Part shown: one piece after another, positions 42,501-54,808 of the stretch
Layout: every line of letters starts with the position of its first letter
Numbering within the stretch: position 1 is the stretch's first letter
Source: Hormiphora californensis
Lineage: Eukaryota > Ctenophora > Tentaculata > Cydippida > Pleurobrachiidae
Assembly: GCA_020137815.1 (NCBI GenBank)
Contig: CM035352.1
Coordinates: 6,858,025-6,922,024 of the forward strand
Direction of reading: 5' to 3'
Length of the DNA: 64,000 nucleotides
The notes under the pieces: model-generated
Told to the model about the DNA's origin: nothing
The model's input: only the letters and a program-made list of their open reading frames with translations
Databases searched by the model: none
Translations under genes and position numbers: made by a program

Positions 42501-43657
42501 GTGAGTCTGGTTCCTACGGATGCTGCTGGCTGGGTTGAGGCAAAGGTGGATATTGAGGATTTAAAAACTAAGGCATATATAGTCTGAGGCGAAACACCAT
42601 AGTTCAGACTTGACCTCCCCTAGCAAGAAATAATTGTGGCGTATATAGCATACAAAATCTTGCCAAGTTAGACTGTTATTCGCGTGCCCCGTTTATAAAA
42701 TAAAATAAAAGAGTTTGAACAAAACAAACAAAAACAGTGCACTCCCGAGTTTTGATACCCTCTCGCTCATTTAACAAACTCGGTAACACTTACTGCAGAG
42801 GTAGAGGTACACTCCGCCGTATGACAACGGCCTTCCCCACCACTTCTCAAATCATCCCATCCCTGTAATTTGGGTAGTTGTAGTAGTACATCATTGGTAT
42901 TTCGAATCTCATGGCACAAAACGTTCAGAAAAACAAATAGTATTTGTGGGGGAGTGATATTAATTTATTCTAAACCTGCGGTTCGGTTGTTAGTAGGAAG
43001 TTATCCTCCTTGCACCGTGTGCACTTAACACGCAGTTTACCGGGCTGGACTGTCCCACACACCCTCCTACATAACACATAGAACGTTGGTACACTCTTGT
43101 ACTTGCCCCTGTAGGTAAACAGTGTTGTGCCAAAGAGAGAGATTGTTACAATAACTAAGGAAAGAAAGAGAGATTGTTACATTAACTAGGGAAAGAGAGC
43201 AATGGAGAGATTGTTACATTAACTAGAGAAAGAGAGCAATGGAGAGATTGTTACATTAACTAGGGAAAGAGAGGATGTGATGTTGTTACCTGTTAGTCCG
43301 TATCGGGGCCCGTGGTTCAACATGTCTACCCTGTACCGCATGTACCACTGTGTGACTCTGTATCTCTAGATCCTGGAGAAAGAAGGTGATTGTTAAGGGA
43401 TATGTATGGTATGGCATCGGGGAGGTTTACCTACGCTTAGTCGTTGATAATCGTGAAGTTCCTTCCCCGCAAATATGATCCGTATGTCCGTACTGTTAAC
43501 ATTGTTTTCCTTTGAAACTTCAGACCTGATGAAAGATATATTTTCAAACTTTGGAAATGCTGTCTGCAAAGTTGACTTACCATATATGTTGTACGGTGCT
43601 GTTCATATCGACCCGGACAGGGACCGTTTTAGCATTAAATCGCACAAAAACTTCCAT
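39531..43657 (-). CDS. PRKN: Parkin, RBR E3 ubiquitin ligase (one exon not found)
   Basis: Parkin, the PINK1-activated E3 of mitophagy. Exons are 43581-43657, 43435-43525, 43290-43372, 42976-43108, 42794-42862, 40653-40789, 40249-40463, 39806-39996 and 39531-39660. Ubl: MEVFVRFNAKTVPVRVDM and IRIIFAGKELHDYQRLS. RING0 start: FYVLCRRVCGTVQPGKLRVK and GWDDLRSGGEGRCHTAEC. RING1: CASSHVMCLDCFYTYC. IBR and linker: CPAPGCGSGIFL, CRESYHGDEQCA. RING2: KPCPMC then NGGCMHMECP with the catalytic-type Cys, ending DNHWFG (family ends HWFDV). The exon for the end of RING0 and start of RING1 (family FFFKCG...CITC) is absent between 42794 and 40789, and the phases (0 then 2) do not join without it. A retrotransposon fragment fills that interval. 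Confidence 0.9.
40919..42587 (+). mobile_element. Non-LTR retrotransposon fragment (CR1/Jockey-type RT) in a parkin intron
   Basis: First part (40919-41570) encodes a pre-RT region, WRDEELRGILRKRRSAERYW and CDLDPLPTWVVKECISDLAP. A segment of about 330 bp without RT homology (41575-41908) interrupts it. It then resumes with FSVAESLQEALVFPTIKN and SNYRPVSNIPFLSKLLEK. RT motifs seen: DMSAAFDTVDH (block A), CGVPQGSLLGPILF (block B) and LYADDSQLY (block C, the catalytic YADD). The frame ends after block C. The endonuclease domain and 3' end are missing. An A-rich tail-like stretch follows near 42700-42750. Inactive copy, opposite in orientation to the host gene. Confidence 0.9.
41760..41840. repeat. 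Tandem repeat, GTCGTCACRYTGACGGATCAC unit
   Basis: Four copies of a 20-21 bp unit inside the segment that interrupts the RT fragment. Confidence 0.85.
43135..43272. repeat. Tandem repeat in a parkin intron
   Basis: About four copies of GAGATTGTTACATTAACTAG followed by GGAAAGAGAG-type sequence, unit 40-50 bp. Confidence 0.85.
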
Positions 43658-44016
43658 CCTATTAAAATGTCATGGTTAGTTTTGGTCGCCGTGTTCGACC
43701 ATCTCTTTCCGCAAGTTTTGGTTTAAGAAAGATCGTCGTGTCATTTCGAAACCATTTGATAGGCTATCAGAAGTTGTGGGAAATGTATTTCTGGCTACGA
43801 ATTTATTTATTCAACTGAATAATTTCAAATTTCAAATTTCAATAGCGGAAGTAGTAGCGAATTTGGAGTGTTTGTAACTTTGTAACTTTGTTATAGAATT
43901 CATATATCAACATATAATGGTGTCAGTCCAATCGAACATCCCCCGCACAAGCAGTCCCACGGGCCCACTCCAGAATTGAATTATTGTTTTGACGGCTGTA
44001 TCCGGAGACTGGTGGT

Positions 44017-44300
44017 CTATTCGGAAAACGTTTCATCCACTCCCCTAGAAGAACTATCTAGCCTTTTTGCTGAGTTCACCGTTTTCGGCAGGGTGTTCCA
44101 TAGCCTTGTTGTACGCCCAGCGAACGAGTTTGATTGCTTTGTTGCTATCGAGGTTTGTGTACTCGTGGGTGAGGTAGGAATTTCAGCTCTGAATTTCAGC
44201 TCTGTTGGGATTTTGGATTTCCCTAGAACATGAAACTTGAAAGTAGGTACTGGTAATCTATAGTTTTTACACCCCTCATGTAAGTACCTAAACTCCATTA
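44017..44300 (-). mobile_element. Non-LTR retrotransposon 3' remnant
   Basis: The minus strand encodes RATFRSLIMEFRYLHEGCKN, then SNSFAGRTTRLWNTLPKTVN, a pattern typical of the extreme C-terminus of Jockey/CR1-like RT proteins (RT-RxWNSLP). No RT core nearby, so it is a relic. It lies between parkin and the G-beta gene. Confidence 0.65.
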
Positions 44301-44890
44301 TTAAAGACCGAAACGTCGCACGCTCGACACAAACGAAAAAGAAAAAAATGTGAAGGTGACAAAAATTTGTGAACGTGTCCAAAAATTTCGAATATTCGCG
44401 AATAAACCAGGCCACGCGCACGGCCACGCGCACGGCCGGGCCTCCATAAACCGCGATGCATTTAACGGCACGCGCGAAATAATTGACATCTTACGATGCA
44501 TTTGTGCCGCGCGGGATTTTTCAGACCAGAAAATCAGAGATTTCAGAATTCGCAAATTTGACGAGATTTAAAAATTCAAAACTTGCCACGAAATTTGAAT
44601 CTCTCCCTTCCGTTTGTTCATTTCCTGCCATTCCCTACTAAATTCTCACTGTAAACTATTCCCCTAGCTAAATCTGATCCTTCCTTAGCATCCAAAAGTC
44701 GAGAGCGTGTCTTCGTTTTTCAGCTTTGGTTCCTAGCCTGGACAAAGGTACTTAGCGCATATTGATATGATAATGAGTCTGTGTCTTTTGCCTTTGTAAA
44801 CACTATAATGGCGCTTCCCCGTGCACCCATTATCCCACTTTTAGCTCTCCCTCCTTTTCACAGCTACCCATTAACATCCTGCTCTCCCTT
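44300..44890. other. Upstream region of the G-beta gene
   Basis: Mixed sequence with the short repeat CACGGCCACGCG near 44412. It ends in the pyrimidine tract CCCTTTTTCAACAG just before the G-beta ATG, so a 5' untranslated exon lies somewhere upstream, probably near 44600-44830. Confidence 0.4.
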
Positions 44891-44899
44891 TTTCAACAG

Positions 44900-47800
44900 A
44901 TGAACGAGCTAGACCGGCTGCGACAGGAGGCAGAGGCATTAAAACATCACATCCGTGAGGCCCGCAAGAATGTCAGAGACTGTAATATTGAAAGCCGAAC
45001 AGATTCGTTAGATACCATCAGCAAGATCAATATGCGTGCTCGGAGGTTAGTTCTCGTGTTAATTGGGAGATGGAGAAATGGAATTAGAAATTCTAATATT
45101 AACATTTAGGAAATTCCAGTGTATACTATACAGTATAGTTTGTTCTTGTAAACAGTGACAAGATATAAGTAAATTCATATGAAAGTATGTTTATGTGATC
45201 GTGCCATTAACAAGTTCTTTATCCTCAGAACGTTACGGGGACACTTAGCTAAAATTTACGCCATGCACTGGGCAGCAGATAGTCGAAATCTTGTCAGTGC
45301 TTCTCAGGTTAGTGACGTCATCCCTTGTATGAAATGTCACGTGACAGAGACGTCATCCTGTATGAAATGTCACGTGACAGAGGGTGACATTCGATTCAGA
45401 TTAAGTGATAAAACAGTGTTGGATAGCATAAACTGTAATCAGTTCTTTTTATTCTTTCTAACAAGTTTCTTCTTTCCAGGATGGAAAGCTGATCGTCTGG
45501 GATGCCTACACAACAAACAAAATCCACGCCATTCCCCTCCGATCCAGCTGGGTTATGACATGTGCATATGCCCCATCTGGTTCATTTGTAGCATGCGGAG
45601 GTCTGGACAATTTGTGTTCCATTTACAGCCTGAAAACACGAGAAGGAAATGTTAAGGTATGTTGCCCCACCGTCTGAATATACACAGTCGGACCCCGATT
45701 TGCCAGGATGGTTGGGGGTAGGAGGTTCTGTCCGGTAAATCGGGGCCCGGTATATCGGGGTGAAGTATTGTTAATTCACTATTATATCAGAGGAAATTTA
45801 TCCCCCTGGCGGGGTCCGACTGTATATAACACGCACCTTGCTTTGTCAAATATGGTCTAACTGATTTCTTGTTGCAAGTTGACCACCCACCGTGATTTTG
45901 ACTAAACCATCTTCCCCAGTGGCTTTTTAGAAAAATCTCGCTGCGAATCGCATGTCACAGAACCTGATTAGATCCCATTCCGCTGTCGCTGCTGCTGTGG
46001 CAGCAGTCGTTCTGCTCTCGTTCTTCTCCCATTCCGCTGTAATTCCGCTGGCGCGGCGGGAATAACTGCTAACAATTGGGATCTCTAATCGAAATCCGCG
46101 CCCGTTTCTAGCAATTGTGGCTCTCTAAACATGTAACGATCACATAAGAGCACTAATGAGGTGTGAGAGCAGCATTAGCAAGCAAAACATGGATTTTTCT
46201 CTCTATTTTTCTGCTGTCAGTCAAATTTCTCGCTGCGAATGGGATTCGCCCATTCGCTATAAAAGCCACTGGGCCACTTCCCTTATCGCCTCACTTCCTC
46301 TTCTCTCTTGTCTTCCTCCATCTTTCTTCGCTCTACTCTTCCCAATGCTCCCCCAAAAAAAAAGCCACCCCCCCCGCCCCCGGGGTTAATTCTATCCCCT
46401 TTGGGTCTTTTTACGGGGAGGCCCCAAATTTTTCCATTTTTCCCAAAAAAAAAAAAGGTTTTAAGGAGGCCCCCCAATTTAAAAACCCCCCTTTTGCCCG
46501 GGTGGGGTTTTGGGTTCTTGAAAGGGGGGCCCCTTTATTCGGGGTGAATTTTTTAATTTTTAAACAAGAGAAAAGGGGGTCCACTGATAAACCGACCTTT
46601 TTTTTAAAAAAGGAGATTTTTTTGAATTTCCCCCACGGAGGGAAAAATTTTCCCCCGGGGTTTTTGAAAATTCCCCTAATCAAAAGTCCCCCAAACTGGC
46701 CCCCCCCCCCGGCTGGGGGGCCAATCTTTTTTTTTTCTCCCTTTTGGTTTTCCGCCCCCCGGGGGGAAATTGTAAAAGGGGAAAGAAAAGGGTTTTACAA
46801 GGGAAAAAATGTGTAAAAAAACAAAGGGGTTAAAGAAATTAAAAAAACAGGACCCCCGAGAAAGGGGGAAGGGAGCCTTTGAAAAAACCCCGGGGATTTC
46901 CCCCAAGGACCCTTTCCCCTTTTTCCCAAAAAAAATTTGCCCTTTTTTTTCCCCCCCCAAAAGACCCCAAAGAAGAAAGAGGGAAAAAAAAAACCCCCCC
47001 AGGAAAAAAAAGGGACCAAATTTTTTTAAAAAGGAAAAAAAGAAAAAAACCCCCCGGGGGCCCCCCCCCTTTTTCCCCCCCCCCCCCCCCCCCCCCCCCC
47101 CAAAACCCCCCCCGGGAGAGGGAGCTCCACAAAAGGGCTCCCTACCCGCTGTTTTCCCCAACGTTTTAAAAAAATCTCACCTCCAGTGGGGACATGACCT
47201 GCGCCAATGGGACATTGAAACCGGACAACAGAAAATAATTTTGTGGACACACAGCGAGCCATGAGTTGGCCCCCCTCTCCGACAAAAAACATTTTTATCG
47301 GTCGTAAAATTACAGTTGTTAAGGTACGGGAAATGTAATTTCAGTTGTTCGGTACGTAATAGTAAACAGGTATCAGGTTTTTAAAAGGGAATAAATAAAA
47401 AATACAGTTGTATCAGGTATAACAGCTGTAATAGTGTATCTGTCATAGTGCGGCACACATGTAATTCATCTTTCTGAGCCGTTACTTGTGTGTACGTGTG
47501 TGCGTCAGGAGAGAAGAGAGAGATGGAGAGATGGAGAGAGAGAATTGTCTTGTAAATATTCCTGCAACTCGTAGCAGCAGCTGCGTTGCAATAGGTTCAA
47601 TTTCCGCTGGTTAGCAGGCAGCAACGACTCGCTAGGAAGAGAAGGTATTATTCGGTGGAGAGGGGGAGGAGGGAGTCTTTTCCTCCTGGTTTAATCGTAC
47701 AAAAATCTTCTCTCTCTTTCTCTCTCTCTCTCTCTCCCTCTCCGTGTTGTCCTGCCTCACACCTATTTATCAGCGACACCACACCAGCGAGAGAGGGAGA

Positions 47801-49032
47801 GAGATTCATGATACCTTTAGCATGGTATTACAGAGGAGGGTGGTTAGTAAGTGACAGGGCAGGGGTATTGACATTTGACAGCGGGGAAGGGAGGCCAGGG
47901 GGTAGGAAAAGAGGACCGGAGTTGGCAGGAGAAAATAGAGAGCCAGGGAGAGAAAGATGGTGAGTGATAGAGAGAGAGGTAGTCAGAGAGAGGGAGAGCC
48001 TGAACTGTTAGTAATGTAATATGGAACTTTCTTCCCCTCTCTCTCTCTCTCTTCCTCATCAATAAAAAGCTCTATGTTATAGATCCCACTGACACACACC
48101 ATGCATGTAGCCATGAGGTCGTACACACGCTGTACATCCACACACACATTCCTACTCAATCAATTAGCAAGATATAATACAATTAACTCTCTCTCTCTTT
48201 CTGTCTCGCTCTCTCTTTCTCTTTCTCTCTATTTTCTCTTTCTTTCTCTCCCACGTACATCCCACCTTCTGAACTGTCTTCCCCACTCAGTCCCCATCTC
48301 TTTTTTACTCTCTCATCTTACATAGCCATTTCATATTATCATTAAATATCGGTATTTTTATAATAGTCTCTTTATCCATGATAGAAGAAGACATGAAATA
48401 TATAACCCTCCTTCTCTACAACAAATTATAACAGTTTATAGTAAGGTTTAACAGTTACAAATTGAGGAAGTCTTCCACTGCTAGTGAACGCTTTTCGGTT
48501 AGTTCCTTTGGAAACAGTTTATTCTTTATTTAGCTGTGTTTCCATAGAAACACAAGTCTGAGAGAAAGAAAGTGATCGGACAAAAGCAGATTGAGTTGAA
48601 AGGGGAGCCTTTCTGCACCTCCTGATTCTTGCAGTGATTGAGGGATTTATTAGGAACTGGAAGAAATCAAAGGTGTGGTCCGTGATCCGTTAAAGTTAGA
48701 GGGAAGTAACATCGTGAATGGCGCCTTTAGAAGGAATAAAAAGCATATAAACTGAAATCCACATCACACTTTTTCTATGCGAATTCACAATCTCCCTCCT
48801 CCATCTCCCTCCCTCTTCATATCTATCGACCACTATCTCGCTTCTTTTTTCTCTCTACCACCCGCTCACTCTGTCTGTCGTAGAGAAGAGTGGCTTATGA
48901 CAGGCTTGAAAATTATAATAACATAAGGCAACGACAGAATAAGGATGTACAGACATTATTTCTCCATCGCCACCTTGCAACCCTCGCTATTTTAGAGAGT
49001 AGAGAGAGAGATTCTCTTTCTCTATCTTCTCG

Positions 49033-49125
<93 letters not shown>

Positions 49126-49278
49126 CTTCTGCCATCTCCTTTTTATTACCCAAAAGACAGACACGCACATAACGAAAGAGTGTTGACAGTGTGCGATCAG
49201 CGATTGGTTATCAAGAGAGCTAAGAAGAAGAGTGTGTAGTTTGCGTGTGTACCAAGGATGACCTGCAAGTGTCACCGA

Positions 49279-49345
<67 letters not shown>

Positions 49346-50129
49346 CTCTGACAATCTCTATCTCCTTCGCCATCTCTCGCCTCATTTGCACGTAAATTGT
49401 ACACACATGTCAAGGGCCTTTTTCATAGATCGTGCCGATAGAGAGGGAGGGATGAATAAAGATGAAGTCGGAAGAATGGAATAGAGGGAATGAGAGATGA
49501 TCGAAATTGTAGAAGAAATCGTTTATAGATTGAGAGAGAGTGTAGAACATGAAAACGTTAACGCAATAAAAGTACTCAAAGAGAAAGTTGCTGTGATGTG
49601 GCAGTGTTTGATTGTCTGTGTTTTTGTACGAATTTCCCCATTTTTCATCCCCATTTTGTTTCTTATTCGACAATCCCTCCCCTCATTTTTAACCCATCCC
49701 CTCATTTCAGGTGCATGTGATGCCAGTGCAAAACTCTGGGACATTCGGGATGGTATGTGCAAGCAGACGTTCACTGGCCACGACTCCGACATTAACGCAG
49801 TCTCCTTCTTCCCCAACGGCATGTCCTTTGCAACCGGTAGCGACGACGCATCCTGCCGTCTCTTTGACATCCGAGCCGACCAGGAGTTGATCAACTACTG
49901 CCATGAAAATATTATCTGTGGAATAACCTCAGTCGGATTCAGTAAGAGCGGCAGGCTCCTCTTCGCGGGGTACGATGATTTCAATTGTAACGTCTGGGAC
50001 TCTCTGATTAACACCAGGCTGGGAGTATTGGCGGCCCACGAGAACAGGGTCAGTTGCCTTGGCATTACTGATGATGGTATGGCTGTGTGCACCGGCAGCT
50101 GGGACAGTTATCTTAGGATTTGGAACTAA
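44900..50129 (+). CDS. GNB1: Heterotrimeric G-protein beta subunit (WD40)
   Basis: G-beta of the GNB1-4 class, a seven-bladed WD40 propeller that binds G-gamma and effectors at the plasma membrane. Exons: 44900-45045 (coiled-coil [20 protein letters not shown]), 45229-45307 ([20 protein letters not shown]), 45480-45656 ([20 protein letters not shown]) and 49711-50129 ([20 protein letters not shown] to [10 protein letters not shown]). The blades normally encoded after NVK (ELAGHTGYLSCC to LFVSG) are lost in corrupted sequence. A damaged piece, including WDIETGQQ, remains at about 47175-47262. The start ATG abuts a splice acceptor, as in vertebrate genes with a 5' UTR intron. Joined phases are right except across the gap. 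Confidence 0.93.
45685..45822. mobile_element. MITE, CAGTCGGACCCCGATTT termini
   Basis: 138-bp element with inverted ends CAGTCGGACCCCGATTT and the complement GGGGTCCGACTG, followed by TA. It lies in a G-beta intron. A second copy is at 63849-63988. The TA flank suggests the Tc1/mariner-pogo group. Confidence 0.75.
45915..46273. mobile_element. Possible MITE, CCCAGTGGCTTTT termini
   Basis: About 359 bp in a G-beta intron with inverted ends CCCAGTGGCTTTT...AAAAGCCACTGGG and the repeated inner motif CTCGCTGCGAAT. No coding capacity. Confidence 0.55.
46340..47170. other. Low-quality or artefactual sequence
   Basis: Dominated by runs of 3-18 identical bases (for example CCCCCC, GGGG, AAAAAAA), unlike anything around it and with no repeat unit. 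It looks like miscalled read ends or a badly polished gap. It replaces a G-beta intron and part of an exon. Open frames inside it have no meaning. Confidence 0.85.
47175..47262 (+). pseudogene. Damaged G-beta exon piece
   Basis: In mixed frames the sequence gives [17 protein letters not shown] and GHT-like codons of the third G-beta blade. Small indels break it up. Given the adjoining corrupted sequence, these are most likely sequence errors in a functional exon. Confidence 0.7.
49033..49120. repeat. (CT)n microsatellite
   Basis: About 88 bp of CT in the G-beta intron, pyrimidine-rich on the transcribed-sense strand. Confidence 0.96.
49281..49343. repeat. (CT)n microsatellite
   Basis: About 63 bp of CT, the second long tract in the same intron. 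Confidence 0.96.
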
Positions 50130-52864
50130 ATTCCCTCCCTCTCTCACACACATGACTATAACTGCTCCCGCCCCGAACTGTCTCACTCACACGTCATGAT
50201 AATGTGTGTTGGGTGGGAGGGGTGAAGTTGAAGTGAAAGTGACCCCGGCTTTCCTGGGAATGTGTTCGCCCTAGGCCCAATGGACCTGCACATTGACAGG
50301 GTAGCTGGAGCACCGAACCTCTTAACTAACCCACCTCTCACCTACCGAGTCAGCGAGGGGCAGAGAGAATGAGAGGGAGAGAGAAAGAGGGTTTGGTTTG
50401 TGTGTGTAAGTGTGTGTGTACTATGTCTCTAGATTGACCCCCTAACCTTTCTAATTTCCTCTTTTCCGGCACATACCACATAATATAGCAAGAGAGAGAG
50501 ATAGAGAGAATGGATTATTTTGCTCTTATGATCAGGGAGAGAGAAAGAACACCTGTATGTATTTGTATTTACAGATTTACCCCGCCTTTAGATGTCGTGT
50601 GCCCAGTTGAGTGAGTGAGAATAATAACACAGTGAGAAAAGTGAGACATGATAGAGAGAGAGAGCTATTTATTATGAGATGACTGAATACACTGAATACA
50701 CACTACTTGAAGCGTTTTTTGTTGCACACATGTACACACACACACACACACATACATGTAAAGTATGGTTAGACATTTCTAATTCCCAGGCTGGAATAGA
50801 CCGCGCTGATCTCTCTCTCTCTCCCCCTTCCTCTTTCATCTCTCATTTTGTGTGTGGATAATATGTGTGTGTGGTACTGGTGTGCCGCGTAGCAACATAA
50901 GACGTTTTTTTCATATTCTAATTTCCGTAAAACTGTTTTTAGGGCGTTTGATTTTGGTGATTTGGAGAGTAATAGAGACCGAGAGAGTGAGAGAGAAAGA
51001 GAGAGAGAGAGAGAGTGAGAGAGACTAGGTTTGTGTGTAAATCATAAAGGCAGGAACTACATCCAGTCTGTTATTATATGGGGGATTGTGTTAAATTTGA
51101 TTTAAAGAACAACAGAGTGAAAGAGAGAACCTATCCATATGTAATAAACATCATAATTTAGTAATATCTTAATGACGAGAGAGAGAGAGAGAGAATTATA
51201 TACCAGCTCGCTAGTGTACGGGCGTGTATAATACTTCTGTGTATACAAGAAAAGAGTGTGTTTCAGTGCACTCTTATTATGATATGTTTTGTGCGAGAAT
51301 ATCATCAGGTATAATTATCTGACCCGCTTCGAGAGAGAGATCGGGTACTATTTGACCCGCTCCGAGAGAGAGAGATCGGGTACTATCTGACCTGCTCCAA
51401 GAAGGAGAGATATAGAGCTGATTAACGGTGTAACAACTATTAGATATATATCTGATGAAAGAGAGAGATTAATATAAACTCTCTCCCAATATTGTAATGA
51501 GAGAGAACTCTCTCTCCTTACATTCTGTACGTTGCTGTCTGTGGGTCGTATAACATCGTGTCATTTTCATTAATACTACATTATAAAATTATACCCATTT
51601 TAAATGGTCGTTATCTATCTGAGCAACCAAATACAAAATTAAATCTCTCGCAATGATCTCATAATAATGATTTCTCCATTATGTCATTGCTTGGGTTAAG
51701 GAGAGAGAGAATGGAACGGTCAAGTTGTGGATGAAATGTGAATCCAAATAAAATTGAAGGTAGAGATCAGGGATGTAGAGAGAGGGATCTGAGAGAGTAG
51801 CTCATCATTCTCCGAGGAAAATGAGTATCCTGTAATTGTTGTTGTTGGCTTTCTGAAAATTAGGCAACTAACGTTCTCTTCAGTAATATTAGCGGTGCAT
51901 ACTCGCTCAGACAAACATCAATACTGACAAGCAAAAGATATGCTAACCGCAATATATGCATTTATCTTTTTCTTTCTATCTCTCTGTCTCTATCTCTCTA
52001 TATCACTATATCACTCTCCCCTCCCTCTTTCACGATCTTTCTCGCTCTATCTTACTGTAGAAAGTAGTAGCCGGGCCCTATCTTTCTCTCCCCTCAGCCC
52101 TCTCTCTCTAGCTCTTTCTCTCTCTCTCTCTCTCTTTCTCTCCCCCTCTCTCTACGCATGTACGACAAGTGTATCCCAGAGTGTAACATGAATATATGTA
52201 CCACAATATTCCTGTGCGGTGAGGTTTGTCTGATCGTTTGTATGTTCGTTTGTATGTTCGTTTGTCTCTTCGTGCGTTTGTGTGTTCGTGTAAATTAACA
52301 ACCGTTTCCTCCTTTAATTATGTAGCTTGGTGTGTGCGTGTGTGTTTACTGCGCTTCTGCAGCTACACCAATGTAACACTGTAAGGAGATTACACTGCCC
52401 TCTCTCTCTATATTTAATCTTCTCTAGATTCTCTCTTTTTTATTAATGTTTATTATTTTATTGATCTAGTCTTCTCCCTTTTCTCTATTTACTCCTGCCC
52501 TTTTCTCGACCTGGCCTTGTTCTCCCTCGATATACGTACTCTTTTGATCTAGTTCTGTCTTCTCTATCTTTATCCCTGTCATAGTTCCTGTAATGTGTAT
52601 CTATCTCAACTTCCGTATCCAACGAGTATGAATCTAAGTCTCTTGTTTCAACTACCGTATCTTTAGGATTCACATGGTGCATGCAGAGTGCAGACACTTC
52701 TTCCTTTATCACGTTTTATTTTCCATTTTATTTTCTATTTTATCGTCACAATTTTCCCATTTCTGCCTTTGTCGGGCAATCAATCCCTTTTCTTTTCACT
52801 CTCTTTGTAAACCTTTCTCTCTCTTTCTCTCTCTCTCTCTCACTCTCTCTCACTCTCTATCTCC

Positions 52865-52868
<4 letters not shown>

Positions 52869-52934
<66 letters not shown>
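52869..52934. repeat. (CT)n microsatellite
   Basis: About 66 bp of CT. Confidence 0.96.
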
Positions 52935-52937
<3 letters not shown>

Positions 52938-53480
52938 TCGTTACCCTCTCCCTCAGTTCCTCTCCTTTCACTTTCGATCGACAGTTCTACTACATCTCCA
53001 TTACTCCATTTAGTTGTTCTATGGTAACCCATGTCAGCTTGCTCTCCCTCCCTTTATATTTACCCCTCCTTTCAGCCTCCGTGTGGCTCTCCCTATCTTT
53101 ACCTCCCTGCTTTCCTGCGGCTCTCTATTTTCTTCAATGAATAGGAGGCTCTCTGTTCTACTTCAAAGAGCCCCCATTTCCCCTTTCACGAAATAAGGGG
53201 ATGATTTTGAAAATGTGCTGTGGGTGGGGTGAATTATATACTGAGTATCTGAAAGAGCGTGAGCGAGAGGGAGTGAGAGAGAGAGAGAGAGAGGAAAGAG
53301 AGGTAGGGAGGAGTCGAGTGAAAGATGGTAAATTTATTGAGCGGGCGCCCTCGCCATTTAGTTGAAGCCTATACTGAGGCAGTATCGCACAGCATTCCCC
53401 AATTGGATGGCTACTGTGCGCGCACAAAGGGAGAAAGTCAGGGGAGGGGAGATGTGTACAAATCGTACAATGTACATATC

Positions 53481-53481
<1 letters not shown>

Positions 53482-53562
<81 letters not shown>
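53482..53562. repeat. (CT)n microsatellite
   Basis: About 81 bp of CT. Confidence 0.96.
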
Positions 53563-53566
<4 letters not shown>

Positions 53567-54378
53567 TTGCACATATGCTGACGCACAACATATTCTGCAA
53601 ATCTCATCAAATCACCCTGATACATCCTGATCAAAACCAGAATAACGTCATCAGGATCTTTGGTTTGACAAGATTCACTGAATGATTGTTGGGATGTTGA
53701 GGGTAAGAGATAGAGAGATGGGAGAAAGAGAGAGAGGAGAGAGAGAGAGATAAGAGCCACCACCTCTCCAGTGACGGATGATCTCACCCAACATTCCACT
53801 CCTATTTATCAGGTCTCTCTCATATGTCTAATTCTATATTGAAATGACCATCGGCTCCCGATTTGCGTGGGTGGACGAGATTCGATAAACAAGGATGGAT
53901 GTTGAAATGTAATTGAACTCGCACCACACTTGTGACTTGTTTATCGAGTGCTCTGTGACTTGATATACAGGGTGTTCATGTCGGATTCATATGAGAGAGA
54001 CCGGTCTGATAAATATAGACAGGAATGCTATGTGACATCAAAAGTCGAAACAAAAACGATTCTTCAAAGTGTAAAACTATAAAATGAGTGAAATATCTAT
54101 AGAACAATATAAAAAACGGCGAGTAAAAGAAATTCTCTGCGGAGCTCCTTTTAACTAAACAAAGACTAAGAAGGCTGAGGGGGAAGTGGCAAAGATAGAG
54201 AGAGGGACGAACGAGACGGGAGAGAGAGAATTGAGGGGGTGTGCTCAAGAGAATAACTGGGAGAGAGATAGAAGTGAAGAACGAGAGAGGGAAGAGAGAG
54301 AGGGGAAGAGCGATGAACACGTGTAAAGCTAATGCCACACAATGTGCTAAGCTCTATCTCTCACTCTCTCTATCTCTA

Positions 54379-54379
<1 letters not shown>

Positions 54380-54435
<56 letters not shown>
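54380..54435. repeat. (CT)n microsatellite
   Basis: About 56 bp of CT. Confidence 0.95.
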
Positions 54436-54439
<4 letters not shown>

Positions 54440-54491
54440 CTAGCTCTCACCTTCGCTCCATTCATATCTCTCTATCATTCACGTTCCACCG

Positions 54492-54496
<5 letters not shown>

Positions 54497-54564
<68 letters not shown>

Positions 54565-54575
54565 CTCTCTCTCTC
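54497..54575. repeat. (CT)n microsatellite
   Basis: About 79 bp of CT with single interruptions, about 240 bp past the POLG stop codon. Confidence 0.95.
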
Positions 54576-54808
54576 GTTTTAGTCCCCTCTGCACTTGTCA
54601 CGTGGGCGGAAGACAATGGGAAATGCAGATCACTGTCACTTGAACACAGCCACACAGTCCCTACAAGGTTCACAGTCAGACACAACCCCGCGGCCACAGT
54701 CCCTTCAAGGTTCACATGTATAATAGCTGTCTCTTCGTGGCGTAACCCACAACTCTGCAGTGGCCATGATCCATTATAATAGTATCACATTGATTCATGG
54801 CCCATTAT

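Larger units (their letters stand above)
47270..49700. other. G-beta intron with CT-rich repeats
   Basis: No exon seen. It includes short CT-rich tracts, a CT microsatellite at about 49033-49120 and another at about 49281-49343. Confidence 0.6.
50130..54800. other. G-beta 3' flank and microsatellite desert
   Basis: No further coding exon. G-beta 3' UTR probably occupies the first part. CT or GA tracts are scattered throughout, and open frames are low-complexity (LSLSLS or RERERE). AATAAA-like signals occur, but none can be assigned with confidence. Confidence 0.6.

Noticed and set aside
46163-47264. Long frames of 150-217 codons on both strands
   Set aside because: Lie in homopolymer-rich artefactual sequence; composition is Pro/Lys/Phe/Gly from base runs.
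48913-49413. 166-codon RERERE frame
   Set aside because: Reverse strand of CT microsatellites in the G-beta intron.
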